Source: Sorex araneus
Taxonomy: Eukaryota > Chordata > Mammalia > Eulipotyphla > Soricidae
Assembly: GCF_027595985.1 (NCBI RefSeq)
Contig: NC_073311.1
Location: 32,891,557-32,955,556, forward strand
Direction: 5' to 3'
DNA: 64,000 nt
Shown here: positions 44,651 to 55,967 of the stretch, piece by piece
Position numbering within the stretch: the first letter of the stretch is position 1
How the letters are laid out: each line of letters opens with the position of its first letter
The notes under the pieces: model-generated
What the model was told of the DNA's origin: nothing
Database searches by the model: none
What the model saw: only the letters and a program-made list of their open reading frames with translations
Program-made: the position numbers and the translations under genes

Positions 44651-44864
44651 CTATGACAATCATCTGGTTCAATTCATTGAAAACAGCTTTTCTCACTTTG
44701 CTGATCTCATTCTCATGGGCACGAAGTTCCTGAAGAGATTTGGGCATTTTTTCTGGCAATTCCTTGAGCTGATTCTTGGACAGATAAAGTCGTTCCAATT
44801 TCACCAAAGGTGCAAATGCTGCAGGGCTGATTTTACTAATTTTGTTGTTGACAAGAATCAATGA
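44651..44864 (-). CDS. DCN: Decorin exon 4
   Basis: 214 nt: 71 codons ([17 protein letters not shown] ... NQMIVI) plus the G of a split Glu codon. Encodes nearly three LRRs, with the conserved [18 protein letters not shown] stretch. Acceptor TTTTAG/TCA, donor ATAG/GTACAG. Confidence 0.99.
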
Positions 44865-44889
44865 CTAAAAGTAGTGAAAAAAATAAGTA

Positions 44890-46145
44890 AATAAAAATAA
44901 ATACCTCATAAATCAAACACTTTTCAAATATAAAAACATATACAGTCAATACATTGTTTATGAGGCTAGTAAAGAAGTATACAAATTTGTGAGATGTCAT
45001 GCAAAAAGTAAAAGTACATAAATTGTACATAAGTCTAAGCAAAAGGAAAAAGAACATATGATGAATATAGATTTGTTAATTCATCATTATAAAAAATAAT
45101 CTTGTAGATTAAAATACTAGTAAAACTCAAAATACCTAAAAATAATTCAGTGTCAGTCATTTGTCTACCAAAGTCAAATTTACCTTTAAAAAACCCTCAT
45201 AAACAGTTGAAATAGATTCCTATGAAAGAGTAGCCTCAATTTAAATTATCAGAAGAAGGAATAAATAAATTTTTTTTGAAGCCTCGTGAGTTTAGACGTA
45301 TTTGTTTTCTTTTAACTTGACATATTAGCACTATGTTGTAATACATTACTTTGCATCTCCATGTTAGTTTAACTATTTAAGCAAATTTTGTTTTGCTTTG
45401 GCATTTCCCTTTAATGTACATATTTATTATATTAACAACCATTAATATTTGGGAATATATTTTTCTGTGATTTTCATATAAAATTTATTCAAATTCATCT
45501 TTATGTCTATGAAATTTTAAAATTAAATGAAATTTAAAATCAGATTAATTATAATACAGATATTAATAAGAGTATTTTCAGATATCTCATATCTCCAAAT
45601 CATGACCTTTTATTATTTTACATTGTTTTATCAATTAATTCTATGGAATTTAGGATAAATTCTTTTGATCTAAGAAATTTGTATTTTCAATGACCATCTA
45701 GTTTTTTTAATGGAATAACAGGAAAAAGGGCAAAAATATGAAATGCGTAAAATGAAACTGAGAACTTTCAATCTCAGGAAGTCAAGAATGTTTTCTGAAG
45801 TTAACGACTGATAATAAATCTGCATACCTCACATAATTCATGTTATTTTACTAATTAATCCAAGCTACAATTAATACAATCTCTACCCAAATTTTATTAA
45901 TCCTAAAAAGTACATCAGTCAAGTTAAACAAAATCTTAATTAATTCTAAATAAATGTTAAAGATATGAACAACATATACAGGATGCAGTAAGTCTAGTGT
46001 TAGAGAATTAAATTCTGAAGACTTGATATAATTAAATGCAAGGACCATTTATTTTATGTTATATATTGAAACATGACTCAATAGCATGTACAATTTTCTT
46101 CAGAGTCTTTTTTAGGGTTTTTACTATACCAAGTACTATTAACAG
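44890..46145. other. DCN intron 3, SINE-free AT-rich part
   Basis: No recognisable repeat or ORF of interest. The 73-codon frame overlapping exon 4's flank is AT-rich hydrophobic noise. Confidence 0.45.
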
Positions 46146-46147
46146 TT

Positions 46148-46403
46148 TTATGGTTGTAATGGACTGGAGCGATAGCACAGAGGGTAGGGTGTTTGCCTTG
46201 AATGCGGCCAACCCAGGTTTGATTCCTTCTTCCTTCTCAGAGACGCCGAGAGTATCCAGCCAGCACAGCAAAGCCTGGCAAGAAACTCGTGGTATATTTG
46301 ATATGCCAAAAACAGTAACAAGTCTCACAATGGAGACATTACTGATGCCCGCTCAAGCAAATGAGCAATGGGACAACAGTGCTACAGTGCTTATGGTTGT
46401 AAT
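46148..46403 (+). mobile_element. SOR-B SINE with perfect 13-bp target-site duplication
   Basis: Body about 46161-46390: GGACTGGAGCGATAGCACAG, GCGGCCAACCCAGGTTTG, GATATGCCAAAAACAGTAAC, ending CAACAGTGCTACAGTGC. Flanked by TTATGGTTGTAAT at 46148-46160 and 46391-46403. No poly(A). One internal deletion before GAGAGTATCC. Confidence 0.95.
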
Positions 46404-46429
46404 CCTATCTTCAAACAACTGTTACTAAA

Positions 46430-46640
46430 CAGACTGAATCCAGAATGCTCCTAAAGTTAGATATTTAAGTCTGGCTCTTATTTGCCTTATGACTATGAGC
46501 AAGCAATTTAATCTCTCTGTGCTTGAGTGTCCTCACATGCAACAAAGAGATTATTGAGAATGTCTATCTAACAAAATTTATGAAGACTAAATAGGAATAC
46601 ATAAAGTACTGAGTATAATGCTGAGTATACAGTTTGCAAG
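46430..46640 (+). mobile_element. MIR element
   Basis: Core landmarks in order: TTATGACTATGAGCAAGCAA, TTTAATCTCTCTGTGCTTGA, GTCCTCACATGCAACAAAG, then GACTAAATAGGAATACATAA. A typical ancient mammalian-wide MIR. Confidence 0.75.
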
Positions 46641-47425
46641 CATTTTCTAGTATTAAATATTTCATAATTTTGTTGATAATTAATTAAAAATGACAACTTT
46701 ATTACTAGATTCACTGACCTCTTTAGTTCAAAGGAAACACATTTTCAACTTAGCAGTGTTATTATTCTTTTTCCATTATTTTATATATTTTTAAGTTTTT
46801 CTGCATATACATGAGTGGAAAATTTCTCTTATAGAACATGTTCTACTCACAGAATGGTAAATTCATTAAAGATATTGAGAATAAAAGAGTACTTTATATT
46901 GAATCTCTTTTATTTTAATCATTTCCAAATTCTCATTTTTTACTTCCTTCTCATTAAGTGTAGTTTTCTTGTCTAAAATTATGTTTATTTGCATAATAAC
47001 AAGGATAGAAATGATCACAAATGAAAGAGCCAGAGAAAAATAGTAGTTTTTTTGTCATCTAAAAGGTTAGAAGCTCTAATAAACTCTGTTTCTTCCACTA
47101 TGGAAATTGAAGTAGAGAGCAAGAGATTGCCAAGCTGATGACTGATTAAAAACATACTTAGCAGGAGTCTTGAAAAAGTAAGAACTTATTATTATAAATG
47201 CCAAATTCAATGAGGACATATGAAAAACTAGACACCTTTTATTTAAGGATCATACGCATTTCAATAATTTATTCAGTTTACACTTAAATATACAGAAATT
47301 GGAAATAAAGTAAGATTATTTCATTTTTTAAAAAACATAAACTTTGCATAAGCATATAAAATAAAATGCACTTTTTAATATTTTAATTTATTGAAACTAA
47401 TGATATTAATAGTTTATTACTCTGA
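46641..47425. other. DCN intron 3, unassigned part
   Basis: AT-rich, no feature seen. Confidence 0.4.
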
Positions 47426-47429
47426 ATTT

Positions 47430-47595
47430 TTTTGTTTCTTTTGGGGCACACATTAGCCATGATCAGGGTTTAATCCTGACTCTTCATTTAGAAATGACTC
47501 CTCATGTTGCTGTAAGGACCTTGTGTGGGGGATCCAACCCGGGTCAGCTGCTCGCAAGGAAAGCACCTTACCTTCTGTACTATCTTTCTGGCCCT
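47430..47595 (-). mobile_element. SOR-A SINE, antisense, diverged
   Basis: TTCTTTTGGGGCACACATTAG, GATCCAACCCGGGTCAGCTG, CAAGGAAAGCACCTTACC, ending TATCTTTCTGGCCC. Confidence 0.8.
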
Positions 47596-47627
47596 TATCA
47601 TTACTTTCTAAGGTATTTTGACTCCTG

Positions 47628-47780
47628 CAGCACTGTAGCACTGTTGTCTCATTGTTCATTGATTTGCTGGAGCAGGCACCAGTAATGTCTGCATTGTGAG
47701 ACTTGTTACTATTTTTGGCATATCGAATAAGCCATGGGTAGCTTGCCAGGCTGTGTCCTGCGGGTGGGATACTCTCTTGG
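47628..47780 (-). mobile_element. SOR-B SINE, antisense, head missing
   Basis: GCAGCACTGTAGCACTGTTG, GATTTGCTGGAGCAGGCACC, CGAATAAGCCATGGGTAGC, stops after GGTGGGATACTCTC. Confidence 0.85.
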
Positions 47781-48202
47781 TGCTAATAACACACACTTCA
47801 TATATTGTTCTTTTGGTGTTGTCCTATGCTGTTATATTATGTGCTATTCTTTTCATTAATTGACTTTATGATGTATCTTTAAAATATTAAGGAAAGATTG
47901 TTGTCCCCTTAAATATCTGCTATATTTTCTTGAATGGATAGATGTTGATTGGTTTTGCTTATATTGATTATTTAATTGTTGACAGATATGTTGCCTTACT
48001 ATAGTAACTCCATAGCTCCATAGTATATCATGATCAGTTTTTTTCAATTTTGCATTATTTTTCCTTACACCTTAATTTCTAATTTGATGCATAATATCCA
48101 GATGATTGATGATTTATATTTATAAAGGTATTATGTTTATTGTCTAATAGTATAATATATCCCCTCTATTATAATAACAATTATTATTATTATTAATATT
48201 TG

Positions 48203-48363
48203 CTTTGGGGTCACACCCGGCGATGCACAGGTGTCACTCCTGGTTCTGCACTCAGGAATTACCCCTGGTGGTGCTCAGAGGTCCATAGGGGATGCTGGGA
48301 ATTGAACCTTGGTTGGCCTCGTGCAAGGCAAACACCCTACCTGCTGTACTATCATGCCAGTCC
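48203..48363 (-). mobile_element. SOR-A SINE, antisense, full length
   Basis: TTTGGGGTCACACCCGGCG, GGTCCATAGGGGATGCTGGG, AGGCAAACACCCTACCTGC, ending CTATCATGCCAGTCCC. Confidence 0.9.
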
Positions 48364-50038
48364 CTATCCCCTCAATTATTTTCAATAATAGTGATGAGAA
48401 ATAGTATGAGAATTTCTGTTATTGCTCCCAACTCTAAAAAGTATTTCTATGATAGGCACAATAAGAAACTAAACTTATCTCTGTAGATAACTGACTCATC
48501 ACTATGCCATCCATTTAATCTTCTAAAAAATTCTCTGAATGGTATTTTAATGTTAAACAAAAATCTGCTTTCCAAAAATTTCCAGTGAATTCTGTCATTT
48601 TGTAGTTCAAAGTAATAAACAATTTTTTCCAAACATTTTTTAAAAATATTTCACTCATATCTATTTTTTATTAACTCTAAATTGCCATATGTAACTGTGG
48701 AACATGAATATATATAACTTGATTTCCAATTTTTTGCCACATGATGACAATTATCTGGATGCTTGAAAGTCAATGCAATTTCTAAACTGCAATTCTACAT
48801 TTTAGTAATTTCAGTGGCCTATTAGAGTAGAAAATACACAGTGAACACTGAGTATTCATTTTGGATGTTGAAATATGGTTTATTTTATTTACTCTAAATG
48901 TGAACTTATACTGTGAGTAGAGACCAATTATGATCATCCCACAAATAGACCACTGGACTATCTAATAATCTTTACAGGAGTTCCAATGTTGTAGTCTATG
49001 AGAATAAAAATGTACTTTTATAGAGGCTGCACTGGCAAGGCTTAACTTTGATTTAGCTCACCATTTTATATTTACAGTATATCCCCATCTATTGCTATAT
49101 TATCATTCTTTGTGCTTTGACCATTCCCTCTACACTGAAAAACTGACTTCAGGGGGATTGCATCAATCTGATGCCCTTGTCTGCTAGTCTCAGTTACCTT
49201 TAACCATAGACTACATTTACAGGAATTTAGAAAATAAGATTATAACTCCCCAGCTATTCCATGGCTCAGAAACTCACAAGTTTCTTTGGGTCTATATGTT
49301 TGGGCGTATCATTATGTCTTATTTGTTTCTATACTCCTTTGTTAAATGGTCCCTTCAATTAATTCTCTGTAACATATTTTTGAGAGTGCATTTCATTTAT
49401 TCATTTATAATGGAGAGTACATTTCTTTTAGTCTGTTATGGAGAATGTATTTTTCTTATTTTGGGATCCTGAAAGTAGATGGGATGTGTTGCAGTAAAAT
49501 AGAAGAAAGGTAGCCAAAAGTCATAATAAGAACTTATGCATATAGGATACAGCAGACATTATCCTAAACACTTATCAAAGAAAGGGCATTATATTTACTA
49601 AATAAAATATATGTGACTTAGTCTTTTCTTATTATTACCAACCTCTGAGTCTTTATAAAGTAATTTGTACAACTTAAAAGTAAATTTTAAATAATGCAAA
49701 TAATGCAATAATGCTAACAACAATCTATTTTGTGCACTGTTTCAGTCTTAGATTAAAATATTATTGGAAGATAAACTTATTTATAAATCATGAGACAAAA
49801 AAAGATAAAAAATATTTTCACAATTCAACCTCAAAGGATACATGAAGTATTTTTAATAAAATTAGATAAATTTTAAGGGATGAATAAATATGATGCTTAG
49901 CTCCATTACCAACCCCTCATAGAGAACTGATTAACCTACTTAATTGGCACTTACTTATCAACATGCAGCCTTTCCTATATTTTGTTTAAAATACACATTT
50001 AGTCATATCTTGTGGAAATTTAAAAAATAAACTCTTAC
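48364..50038. other. DCN intron 3 flank of exon 3, SINE-free
   Basis: 1.7 kb of AT-rich sequence free of recognisable SINEs or LINEs, immediately downstream of exon 3. No ORF of note. Confidence 0.45.
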
Positions 50039-50151
50039 GTGAAGGTTCTTAAGGTTCTTAAAATCCCCATCTTTTATTTCAGTTATTTTGTTGTTTTGCA
50101 AATCCAGCAGCATAGTATCAGGGGGAAGATCTTTTGGTACTGTTTCCAGAC
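50039..50151 (-). CDS. DCN: Decorin exon 3
   Basis: 113 nt: GT completing the Gly codon begun in exon 2, then 37 codons ([20 protein letters not shown] ... KNLKNLH). First LRRs after the N-terminal Cys cap. Acceptor ATGATAG/GT, donor CAC/GTAAGAG. Same length as the human exon. Confidence 0.99.
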
Positions 50152-50837
50152 CTATCATGAAAGTAAAAGTTAGTAAGAAGGGAATATAAAGAGATCACAA
50201 AGCATATGTTCTTAAAGCAGTAAATATTTTAATGACCATTTTACTAAAACATATTTACCATTTTTTTCTTGTAGGAATCCTAACAATTATAATATAAAAT
50301 ATCCTTTTTACCTTTTTCCCAACTCAGAATATTTTTATGATAATCAGAATGCACTTTTCCCATATAAATAATTTTCTGCATAAGATAACAAACTTCGTTT
50401 TCTATATGTGGTTCAAAGTTCTAAGTTTTTGGTATGTTTTGAAATTGTTCTTGTATTAGAAAGTAACTCCTTTGGTTAGTGATAAGAATGAGTGATTGGT
50501 AAATCTCTACCTTTCTAACAAATATCCACTTGGTAGTAAAATGCTTTATTAAATAATAAGTTGAAGATCCTTTAGTAAACCAAACACTAACATTATATCT
50601 GACATTAAAGTTACATGAGCATATACCCATCGTAGTCAATAACTTAAGAGTTTCAAGTCTTTTAAAAATGTTTCTTTAGCTTTAATTGGAATGTGAAAGC
50701 AATGCATATTTTATAACCAACAGAAAAGTGGTTAAACAAATATTGAAATAAAGTTAATTAGAATAACATTTGAATAAGTTCATTGCTTGTAGCTTCTCTA
50801 AGCTTTATTATTTGAACCTTCACTTTTATATATTATT

Positions 50838-51035
50838 GGCGGCAGGGGCGGGGCGAGGTGCGGTCGGTGTCACATCTGGTAAGTGCTCAGAGGTTAACTC
50901 CAGATTCTGAGCTCAGGGATGACCCCTGGTGGTACCCTTGACAACACCAGGGTTTCCTTGCAAAGCCTGGGCGAACAAATTCCATTGACTGCAGGCAAAT
51001 TTAGTGACTTAATTTCCGTACTATCTCTCCAGCAA
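50838..51035 (-). mobile_element. SOR-A SINE, antisense, with GC-rich 3' start
   Basis: GGCAGGGGCGGGGCGAGGTG preceding GGTGTCACATCTGGTAAG, then GATGACCCCTGGTGGTACCC, ending TATCTCTCCAGC. The GC-rich start is unusual for this family. Confidence 0.65.
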
Positions 51036-51274
51036 GCCTTACTTTTAGACTTTAAATTTTGGCCTAAGTAATGGAGTATTGCTTTTGTTTATAAATGTAA
51101 ACACTGAATAACAAAATATTCTATAGAATTTAGAATGTCAATCTTCATTCCGCTATTACGGGTAAGATGGATGGACTGTTTGGGTTGAAAAGTGTGGCAT
51201 TTTGAGTAATTCGACGTTAATAAACATTAACTAGAAAAACGTTAATTTTTCTGCCTTCAGCTTTTATTTTGTTT

Positions 51275-51390
51275 TTGTGTTTTTGAGTACCACAACCGGG
51301 ATTACCCCTTCTTGGAGATCACTTCTAGCAAGTTAGGAGACCATGCCACGTGCAAGGCAAGAGCTCTACCCATCTACTTCTGCTCCTTCC
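51275..51390 (-). mobile_element. SOR-A SINE, antisense, shortened
   Basis: TTTTTGAGTACCACAACCGG, AGATCACTTCTAGCAAGTT, CATGCCACGTGCAAGGCAAG, ending TACTTCTGCTCC; the central part is deleted. Confidence 0.65.
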
Positions 51391-51501
51391 TCTGCCTTCT
51401 GTGCTTAACCTTTCATTATTTTTTTTGTTTCATATTGATGCAACATTGTAAGAAAAATGTGGATTAAATTCATTCAAAGTTAAACAATTATTTCTGTATT
51501 T

Positions 51502-51802
51502 GAAACATACTAAGGTGCCATCTCAATCCTACTTTATTCCCAGGTCCATATAAATTGATGGCACATAGAAGTAGTTAATAAAACTTTGTTGACTAAATAA
51601 ATGAAATATTTACAGCACTTAAGTTTAAGATATATAATTCTATGTCTATAAATTAGAATTCTAAATCTATATCTTAAACTTAAGTGCTGTAAATATTTCA
51701 TTTATTTAGTCAACAAAATTTTATTAACTACTTCTATGTGCCATCAATTTATATGGACCTGGGAATAAAAAGTAGGATTGAGATGGCACCTTAGTATGTT
51801 TC
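51502..51802. repeat. Long near-perfect inverted repeat
   Basis: Left arm 51502-51634 (133 nt) and right arm 51668-51802 (135 nt) are reverse complements, differing by one substitution and one 2-nt T-run indel. The 33-nt spacer contains its own 7-bp stem (AATTCTA / TAGAATT). The left arm includes GATGGCACATAGAAGTAG and TTGTTGACTAAATAAATGAA, which resembles the 3' end of an ancient L2/MIR. The palindrome is therefore an inverted duplication of older sequence rather than terminal repeats of a DNA transposon. Confidence 0.95.
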
Positions 51803-52620
51803 TTATGGAAATGTAATTCAATCTTCAGTTTTTAATTAAAAAGAAAAGTATAAGAAATGTAAACCTGGTATGTTGAAAATATCTGTATTTCTAATTTTTA
51901 AACTATGTAAGTACAAACTGGTATTATAATGTGACAGCAAAATTCTTACCTTAATGTTTTCCATAAAAATTAAAAAAAGGGAGTCTGAAATTATCCTTTT
52001 TTGAGCACTTTTAATTTTTTTTAGTTTACATAATCACTGTTCAGCTAATAGTATTAAAGTCAAGTTTCCAATTATAATCTATTACAAATTTGAATTAAAA
52101 ATGCTCATGATTCTAAACACGCACTATAAGACTCACTACAGAAATAGTTCATAAATAACAAGATTGAAGTGATTTTAGTGATGAAGAAAGAACTACCAGA
52201 ACATTCACCTTTGAGGATGATATCTAAATATACTTTGTAATTGTGAATAATGGCATTCTTAGAAAAGTCAATTTGAAATTTTTATGTAATTAAGATTGGA
52301 AAATACCTGTGAAATCTTTGATACTGTTTATATGTATGTGTATATATGTTATATATGATATATACATGAATACATCTATACACATGAATGTATACACATA
52401 TATGTTGCAGCCTACATATCATCCTTCCTTTGTGACTTCTTTATTTCCACTTGTGCTTATTTTTTTAACATTTTAAAATCTAATTTTAGTATCTCTAAAA
52501 CATTTCTTTAATTATAAAGTATACATAAATTTCAGGTTTTAAGAGATTAACGAAATCAATTTGAATGTATGACATTTTGAGTATATTCTCTTCCTAGAGT
52601 TTAATCCTTGGAAATACTTT
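51803..52620. other. DCN intron 2, unassigned part
   Basis: AT-rich; a degenerate ATATG/TATAC tract lies at 52325-52405. Nothing else recognised. Confidence 0.4.
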
Positions 52621-52624
52621 GTGT

Positions 52625-52775
52625 GTGGGGGGGAGGGTTGGTGGGGGTGCTGGAGGACAGAGTTGAGCTATAACGGACAGTGCTCAGGACTTACTCCTGG
52701 CTTTTGCTAAAGGATCACTCTTAGCAGTTCTCAGAGATATACAGGGTGCTGTGGGTTGAACCCTATGACCACTTC
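52625..52775 (-). mobile_element. SOR-A SINE, antisense, diverged
   Basis: GGGGGTGCTGGAGGACAGAG, CAGTGCTCAGGACTTACTCC, GGTGCTGTGGGTTGAACCC; head eroded. Confidence 0.6.
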
Positions 52776-52827
52776 ATTATTACTCAGAACCCAATCACTG
52801 GAAACGCTTGAGGTGAAATATATAAGG

Positions 52828-52998
52828 GGGGGGGGTGGTATATCCAGTGGTGTTCAGGGCTTACTCCTGGCTCTGAGCTGGAGGAATCACTGTTGCTGTC
52901 CTCCAGGAAACTTATGTGGTGCTAGAAGATCAAAACCGCATAGCGTGTATGCAAGGCAAGTGCCCCACCTGTTTACTAGATAGATCTCCAGCTCTTGA
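52828..52998 (-). mobile_element. SOR-A SINE, antisense
   Basis: GGGGTGGTATATCCAGTGG, GGGCTTACTCCTGGCTCTGA, CAAGGCAAGTGCCCCACC, ending AGATCTCCAGCTC. Runs into the TG microsatellite. Confidence 0.75.
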
Positions 52999-53000
52999 AG

Positions 53001-53036
<36 letters not shown>

Positions 53037-53110
53037 TGCGCGTGCGTCTCTGTGCGTGTGTGTATGTATGTATGTATGTATGTATGTATGTATGTATGTA
53101 TGTATGTATA
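53001..53110. repeat. (TG)n followed by (TATG)n microsatellite
   Basis: TG dinucleotides (53005-53033), a CGTGCG interruption, then about 12 TATG units (53061-53108). Confidence 0.95.
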
Positions 53111-53128
53111 TAAAGACTTGGTGTTAAA

Positions 53129-53335
53129 AAATATCTTCCTGGGGCTGGAGCGATAGCACAGCGGGTAGGGCGTTTGCTTTGCACGCGGTCGACCCGGGTT
53201 CGATTCCCAGCACCCCATATGGTCCCCTGAGCACCGCCAGGAGTGATTCCTGAGTGCAGAGCCAGGAGTAATCCCTGAGCATCGCCAGGTGTGACCCAAA
53301 AAGCAAAAAAAAAAAAAAAAAAAATCTTCCTATTT
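53129..53335 (+). mobile_element. SOR-A SINE, plus, full length, near consensus
   Basis: Body about 53141-53302: GGGGCTGGAGCGATAGCACA, B-box GGTTCGATTCC, CATATGGTCCCCTGAGCAC, GGTGTGACCCAAAAAGC, then A20. ATCTTCCT with preceding A-run occurs on both sides (53131-53140 and 53318-53330), with an insertion point TTAAAAAA typical of L1 endonuclease. One of the youngest copies here. Confidence 0.96.
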
Positions 53336-53587
53336 TCAGGGTCCAGAGAGACAGCACAAAGGGAAAGGCACATACCTCGTTATACAGCTAATTATGGCTC
53401 CAGCCTCAACCAACATGCTTCTTGAACATCCCTCTCCATGTGCAAGAGACCCCTGAACATTCAGGATTCACAAGCATCACGTTTTTAGGACCTAGCTTTG
53501 ACTGCCAGCTAAGTTGGCAGAGAATTGCTGGAAGATGCATTCCCAACTTCGAATACAGTTTGAAAAACTGTTTCCCACTGCAAAAAA

Positions 53588-53621
<34 letters not shown>
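53588..53621. repeat. (TG)n microsatellite
   Basis: TGTGCG then uninterrupted TG, directly adjoining a SOR-B tail. Confidence 0.95.
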
Positions 53622-53868
53622 ATCACTACATCACTGCCATCCCATTGCTCATTGATTTGCTAAAAAGGGCACCAGTAACATCTCCATTGTGAGACTTGTT
53701 ACTGATTTTTGGCATAATGAATATGCCACGGGTAGCTTGCCAGGCTCTGCCATGCAGGAGAGGTACTCTCGGTAGCTTGTTGAGCTCTCTGAGAGGAGCA
53801 GAGGAATCGAACCTGAGTCGACCACATGCAAGGCAAATACCCTACCTGCTGTGCTATAGCTTCAGCCC
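53622..53868 (-). mobile_element. SOR-B SINE, antisense, full length
   Basis: ATCACTACATCACTGCCATCC tail, GATTTGCTAAAAAGGGCACC, CACGGGTAGCTTGCCAGG, head ending GCTATAGCTTCAGCCC, followed by (AT)n to 53955. Confidence 0.9.
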
Positions 53869-53955
53869 ATATATATGTATATATATATGTATATATACTC
53901 ACACATACATACACACATATATGTGTCTACATGTATATATATATATATGTTTGTA
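53869..53955. repeat. AT-rich microsatellite
   Basis: ATATATGTAT and ACACATAC repeats adjoining the 5' (head) end of an antisense SOR-B. Confidence 0.8.
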
Positions 53956-54517
53956 TCTTTTACATCTTTAGGCTCTGATTTTTTTCAATTTAGTTCATAG
54001 AGTCTCTTTTACTAGCATACATATGTCTTAAGCTTTGTGATCTTTCAGTTTATTCTTACAGTTTATTTTCCTTATTTAATAATCCCAATTATTAAATATT
54101 TAAATCTACAATCTAAGTAACAAATGTGTACTCCTTTGAAGTATTTCCCAAAATAAATTATTTTGAGTTTATACAAATTTCAAAGCATATTGTCTTTTCA
54201 TGTAACAAAAGTTTCAATAAAATAAGTAAGAAAATAAGATGATAATAGGGAAAATAATTTTTAAAACTAGAGAAATGAATAAGTTAATGAATAAATTAAT
54301 GTGTCAGGAGTATATAAAGCACAGTTTGGCTTGCAGCATATTTTTGTTTTATTATAGTGTGTTTTTGAATTTTAGTGATACTATTATATTAATTATATTA
54401 ATGGTACTATTAATACAAGAACTATTCCCAATTTCAATCTAAAAACATGAAACAACCATATATGGAAAATAGTATGTAATTAGTTTGCAAAAGAATTACA
54501 AAGGAAAATGAAAAATT
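53956..54517. other. DCN intron 2, unassigned part
   Basis: AT-rich, no landmarks. Confidence 0.4.
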
Positions 54518-54667
54518 GGGGCTGGAGCAATGGCACAGCAGGTAGGGCATTTGCCTTGCATGCAGCCGACCCAGGTTCGATTCCCAGCACCCCATATGGT
54601 CCCCTGAGCACCGCCAGGAGTAATTTGTGACCCAAAAAGCAAAAAAAAAAAAAAAAGCAAAAAAAGT
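54518..54667 (+). mobile_element. SOR-A SINE, plus, with internal deletion
   Basis: GGGGCTGGAGCAATGGCACAG, CATATGGTCCCCTGAGCAC, CGCCAGGAGTAATT then directly TGTGACCCAAAAAGC. The ~40 bases normally between these are missing. A-rich tail. Confidence 0.93.
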
Positions 54668-55030
54668 TAGGTAGAATAAGTATAAGTTCTTAGAAAGATA
54701 CAAAGTGAAGTATTCATAATTACTAACTAGTTCAATGTTATCCATATGCTGATCAAGTAGATTCATTAAGATTTTGAGATTTAAATATGAAAATTTAAAA
54801 ACAAAGCAAAATATGGCTGATTTTAACATACATTATCACACATATTAATGACATTAGACCTAACCTACACTATATATCATGTTTTGAAAAAAAATCCCAC
54901 TAGCAGTAATAAATTATCATATGGTCAGACCTGGCTTGACCTTAATAAGAAATTTGATTTTTTAAATCATTTTTAGTCTTCTTAAGATTTTATTTTAGGC
55001 ACAATGGTTTATAAAACTGTTGATTGTAGG
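54668..55030. other. DCN intron 2, unassigned part
   Basis: AT-rich, nothing recognised. Confidence 0.4.
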
Positions 55031-55033
55031 GTT

Positions 55034-55273
55034 TCACTGTAGCACTGTCATCCCATTGTTCATCAATTTGCTCGAGTGGGCACCAATAATGTCTCCATTG
55101 TGAGACTTGTTGTTACTGCTTTTGGCATATCAAATATGCCACAGGGATCTCGCCAGGCTCTGCAGTGCAAGAAAAATAGTCTCGGTAGCTTGTCAGGCTC
55201 TCTGAGAGGGGCGGAGGAATGGAACCCGGGTTGGCCTCACGCAAGGCAAAAATGCTATGCTATTGCTCCAGCA
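55034..55273 (-). mobile_element. SOR-B SINE, antisense, full length
   Basis: TTTCACTGTAGCACTGTCATCC, AATTTGCTCGAGTGGGCACC, GTCTCGGTAGCTTGTCAGGC, head ending GCTATTGCTCCAGC. Confidence 0.9.
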
Positions 55274-55317
55274 CAAAGAGTTTCCTGTATAGCAAAAATC
55301 CTTCATCACAACTTTCC

Positions 55318-55665
55318 CTAGAGTATCCACTTCTTTTCCTCATTGCCCCAACCCTTCTCTCTGCAGTCCCTCCCCAACCCCCGCCAGGTGTCCTATTTTA
55401 TCCACCCCATCCCAACTCTGCCATATAGTAAGCTCCCTATTGAAGACTAGTTCTTGGTTTCTGTTGCCTTTGGGTATTTGTTATTCCCCTACTACCTCTC
55501 TTTATACCCTACATATGAGAAAGATCATTCTTTTCCTTTCTCTCTATGTCTAACCAACTTCACTCAGCATGATACTCAGCATATCTATTCGCATAGCAGC
55601 AAACTGCATTATTTCATCTCTACAACATTCAAAAATATCACTTGTCACAAAGATTTCCAAGCTCC
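55318..55665 (-). mobile_element. LINE-1 3' end, antisense
   Basis: CCTCCCCAACCCCCGCCAGG C-rich part, GAAGACTAGTTCTTGGTTTC, TATACCCTACATATGAGAAA, CTTCACTCAGCATGATACTC. Same landmarks as 21940 and 41335. Truncated, no coding. Confidence 0.75.
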
Positions 55666-55967
55666 TCCTATACTTTTTTTATAGGAAACAAATAGACCAG
55701 ATGGAGTCTTATGGCTTATCCAAGGTTCTTCATTACTAACGTAGACCATATGATATGACCATATGATACGACTTCTTACTCGAAAGCCAACAATGTGAAA
55801 ACATTGAACATATTTTTAAAAGATATTCCTTTTCATTGTCACTCAAATATGTTATGCTTAATTCCTAGTGACTCAGGTCTGCTCATAAATTTTGTATTTG
55901 ATGGAATACTCTACTCACTCAATGTTTCTACCTCTTTTCTAATTTATCTTTTAAAGTATCCCATTGA

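Larger units (their letters stand above)
44865..50038 (-). other. DCN: DCN intron 3
   Basis: 5.17 kb, donor CAC/GTAAGAGT, acceptor TTTTAG. SINEs cluster at 46.1-48.4 kb. 44.9-46.1 and 48.4-50.0 kb are SINE-free and AT-rich. Confidence 0.9.

Noticed and set aside
53140-53230. tRNA gene
   Set aside because: The A and B boxes belong to the tRNA-derived SINE head repeated dozens of times; no cloverleaf acceptor stem or anticodon arm can be completed.
52930-53373. 107-147-codon minus-strand frames with Thr-His repeats
   Set aside because: Translation of a SOR-A SINE joined to TG/TATG microsatellites. The peptide 'GAQGTIW' or 'LAVLRGPYG' recurs wherever a SOR-A occurs.
53422-53655. 77-codon plus frame with several Cys
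   Set aside because: No family resemblance; it ends in TG-repeat-derived Val-Cys and a SINE.
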